This document shows positions 5,741 through 6,399 of a stretch of DNA of 6,399 bases, in pieces (positions within the stretch are counted from its first letter, which is position 1; each line of letters begins with the position of its first letter). Origin of the DNA: an uncultured Desulfobulbus sp. Lineage in GTDB: Bacteria > Desulfobacterota > Desulfobulbia > Desulfobulbales > Desulfobulbaceae. The stretch is taken from positions 1 through 6,399 of the forward strand of contig CAMNHX010000101.1 in the NCBI GenBank assembly GCA_946539945.1, read 5' to 3'. The notes under the pieces were generated by a model that worked only from the letters and a program-made list of their open reading frames with translations, did not search any database and was not told where the DNA came from. The position numbers and the translations under genes were made by a program.

Positions 5741-5976
5741 AATTTTCTAGTTTTATGATTCTAAAGTCAAAACGGAAACGCTCTAATTTTGCAAGATTCC
5801 CTAGTCTCCGTTCACGTTGCACAGACTCCCATTCTTCGTTTTAACGAAAAACACTGTTCCGGCTTTTTCCAGTGTTTCGTCCGCGAATCGGGCTTTTCCA
5901 ACCCCGGGACCTGTCCGTTTTTTCTGTTTGGCGGCGATTGTGCAGACCGGCGTCGCCGCGTATCATAGGGACAAGG
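5741..5976. other. non-coding stretch between transposase remnants
   Basis: I see no supported gene here. The open frames over it (for example a plus-strand ORF starting at 5817) have no family resemblance and clash with the real tnpB frame downstream. On the minus strand TAGAAT (5763-5758), with a poor TTAGAG 17 bp before it, could be the promoter of the IS630-like fragment. Two inverted repeats are present: one at 5844-5880, listed separately, and GCGGCGA (5931-5937) with TCGCCGC (5953-5959). Confidence 0.4.
5844..5880 (-). terminator. hairpin with T run on the minus strand
   Basis: ACGAAAAACACTG (5844-5856) pairs with CAGTGTTTCGT (5870-5880), 11 base pairs with two bulged A residues and a 13-nt loop. 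Read on the minus strand the second arm is CAGTGTTTTTCGT, so a T5 run ends the stem as in an intrinsic terminator. No minus-strand gene enters from the right within the window, so its purpose is unclear; it may shield the element to its left or be a leftover end structure of the tnpB element. Confidence 0.35.
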
Positions 5977-6399
5977 AAGCGCACCTCCGTGTTGAGTGTT
6001 TTGTTTGTGGAAGACTTGCAGGTTCGGAATATGTCCAGATCGACCAAAGGGACAAAGGAGGATCCTGGGAAGCGTGTGAAGGTGAAGGCTGGTCTGAATC
6101 GTGCGATTCTGGATCAAGGTTGGTTTGAGTTTCGCCGTCAGTTGGCGTACAAGCTGGAATGGCTGGGTGGCAAATTGTTTGTGGTTCTACCGCAGTACAC
6201 CAGTCAGACTTGTCCGAAATGCGGGCATGGCAACAAGGAGAACCGCAAGACACAGGCGTCTTTTGTCTGTGTGCAGTGCGGCTTTTCAGAAAACGCTGAT
6301 CTTGTCGGCAGAAAACGCTGATCTTGTCGGCGCGTTGAATGTTTTAAGGGCAGGACTTGCCCGGATAGCCTGTGAAGTGAGCGGAGCAGTCATGCCGCC
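5977..6399 (+). pseudogene. tnpB: TnpB (IS200/IS605 OrfB) C-terminal remnant, frameshifted; runs off window
   Basis: This is a 5'-truncated remnant of the RNA-guided nuclease TnpB of IS200/IS605-type elements. Similarity begins at about RTSVLS and is clear from LFVEDLQVRNMSRSTKGTK, containing the RuvC glutamate (E of VEDL). It continues through GLNRAILDQGWFEFRRQLAY, the zinc-ribbon cysteines CPKCG...CVQCG, and ENADLVG with the last RuvC aspartate. There the frame breaks into RKR-stop (TGA 6319-6321) because 22 bp are duplicated. In the shifted frame the normal ending resumes: ENADLVGALNVLRAGLARIA and on to GAVMPP at the window edge. The N-terminal domain and first catalytic aspartate are absent, and no tnpA is seen. 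The protein cannot be a functional nuclease. Any guide RNA would lie beyond the 3' edge. Confidence 0.88.
6287..6330 (+). repeat. exact 22-bp tandem duplication inside tnpB
   Basis: Bases 6287-6308 (beginning CAGAAAACGCTGATC) are repeated without change at 6309-6330. Because 22 is not a multiple of three, the second copy moves the reading frame. Removing one copy restores a continuous TnpB C-terminus. Confidence 0.97.

Noticed and set aside
5742..5770. TTGACT / GAAAAT promoter on the minus strand before the IS630-like fragment
   Set aside because: Transcription would start at about 5735, downstream of the ribosome binding site at 5740-5736, so it cannot serve that start codon.
5903..5922. 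Plus-strand terminator with a TTTTTT run near 5918
   Set aside because: The preceding GGGACCTGTCC can form only a 3-4 bp stem, too weak to support a call.
5817..6128. Plus-strand ORF of 103 codons upstream of and overlapping tnpB
   Set aside because: It resembles nothing I recognise and overlaps the true tnpB frame in another phase.
6322..6399. Guide (omega) RNA of the tnpB element
   Set aside because: It would overlap or follow the tnpB 3' end, which lies beyond the window edge; nothing diagnostic is visible.

Overview
The window looks like part of the chromosome of a GC-rich anaerobic bacterium, most likely a sulfate-reducing relative of Desulfovibrio. I infer this from the style of the proteins (a YbhG/YbhF/YbhR-like exporter, a DUF169 protein and a TnpB of the VRNMSRS type) and from composition, with no marker gene to prove it. 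No rRNA, tRNA or CRISPR array is visible.

Bases 1-2530 hold a plus-strand operon for a tripartite ABC exporter. It consists of the C-terminal part of a HlyD-type periplasmic adaptor (cut by the window edge), a complete ATPase and a complete ABC-2 permease. Each junction is a 4-bp stop/start overlap (GTGA at 402, ATGA at 1340), so the three are translationally coupled. Together they should pump a hydrophobic or amphipathic compound across the inner membrane towards an outer-membrane channel; the substrate cannot be read from the sequence.

Bases 2531-4672 hold two divergent single genes. A minus-strand EamA/DMT transporter (2714-3655) converges on the exporter operon across a stretch rich in hairpins. 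A plus-strand cysteine-rich DUF169 protein (3845-4651) starts 189 bp away, behind a good ribosome binding site, and ends in a probable intrinsic terminator.

Bases 4673-6399 are a graveyard of mobile elements. An 870-bp ISL3-family derivative (4797-5666) keeps perfect 23-bp terminal inverted repeats. Its transposase is destroyed by four frameshifts, a nonsense codon and loss of the C-terminal third. It sits directly against the first 21 codons of a second, IS630-like transposase gene. Further right is a 5'-truncated IS200/IS605-type tnpB, whose reading frame is also broken by an exact 22-bp tandem duplication at the last RuvC motif.

GC content falls from roughly 60% or more in the exporter operon to about 35-40% in the 3' half of the ISL3 transposase, which fits acquired and decaying DNA. 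I see no convincing new biological system. The best leads are the trans-mobilisable look of the ISL3 derivative, the duplication in tnpB and the uncharacterised DUF169 protein.
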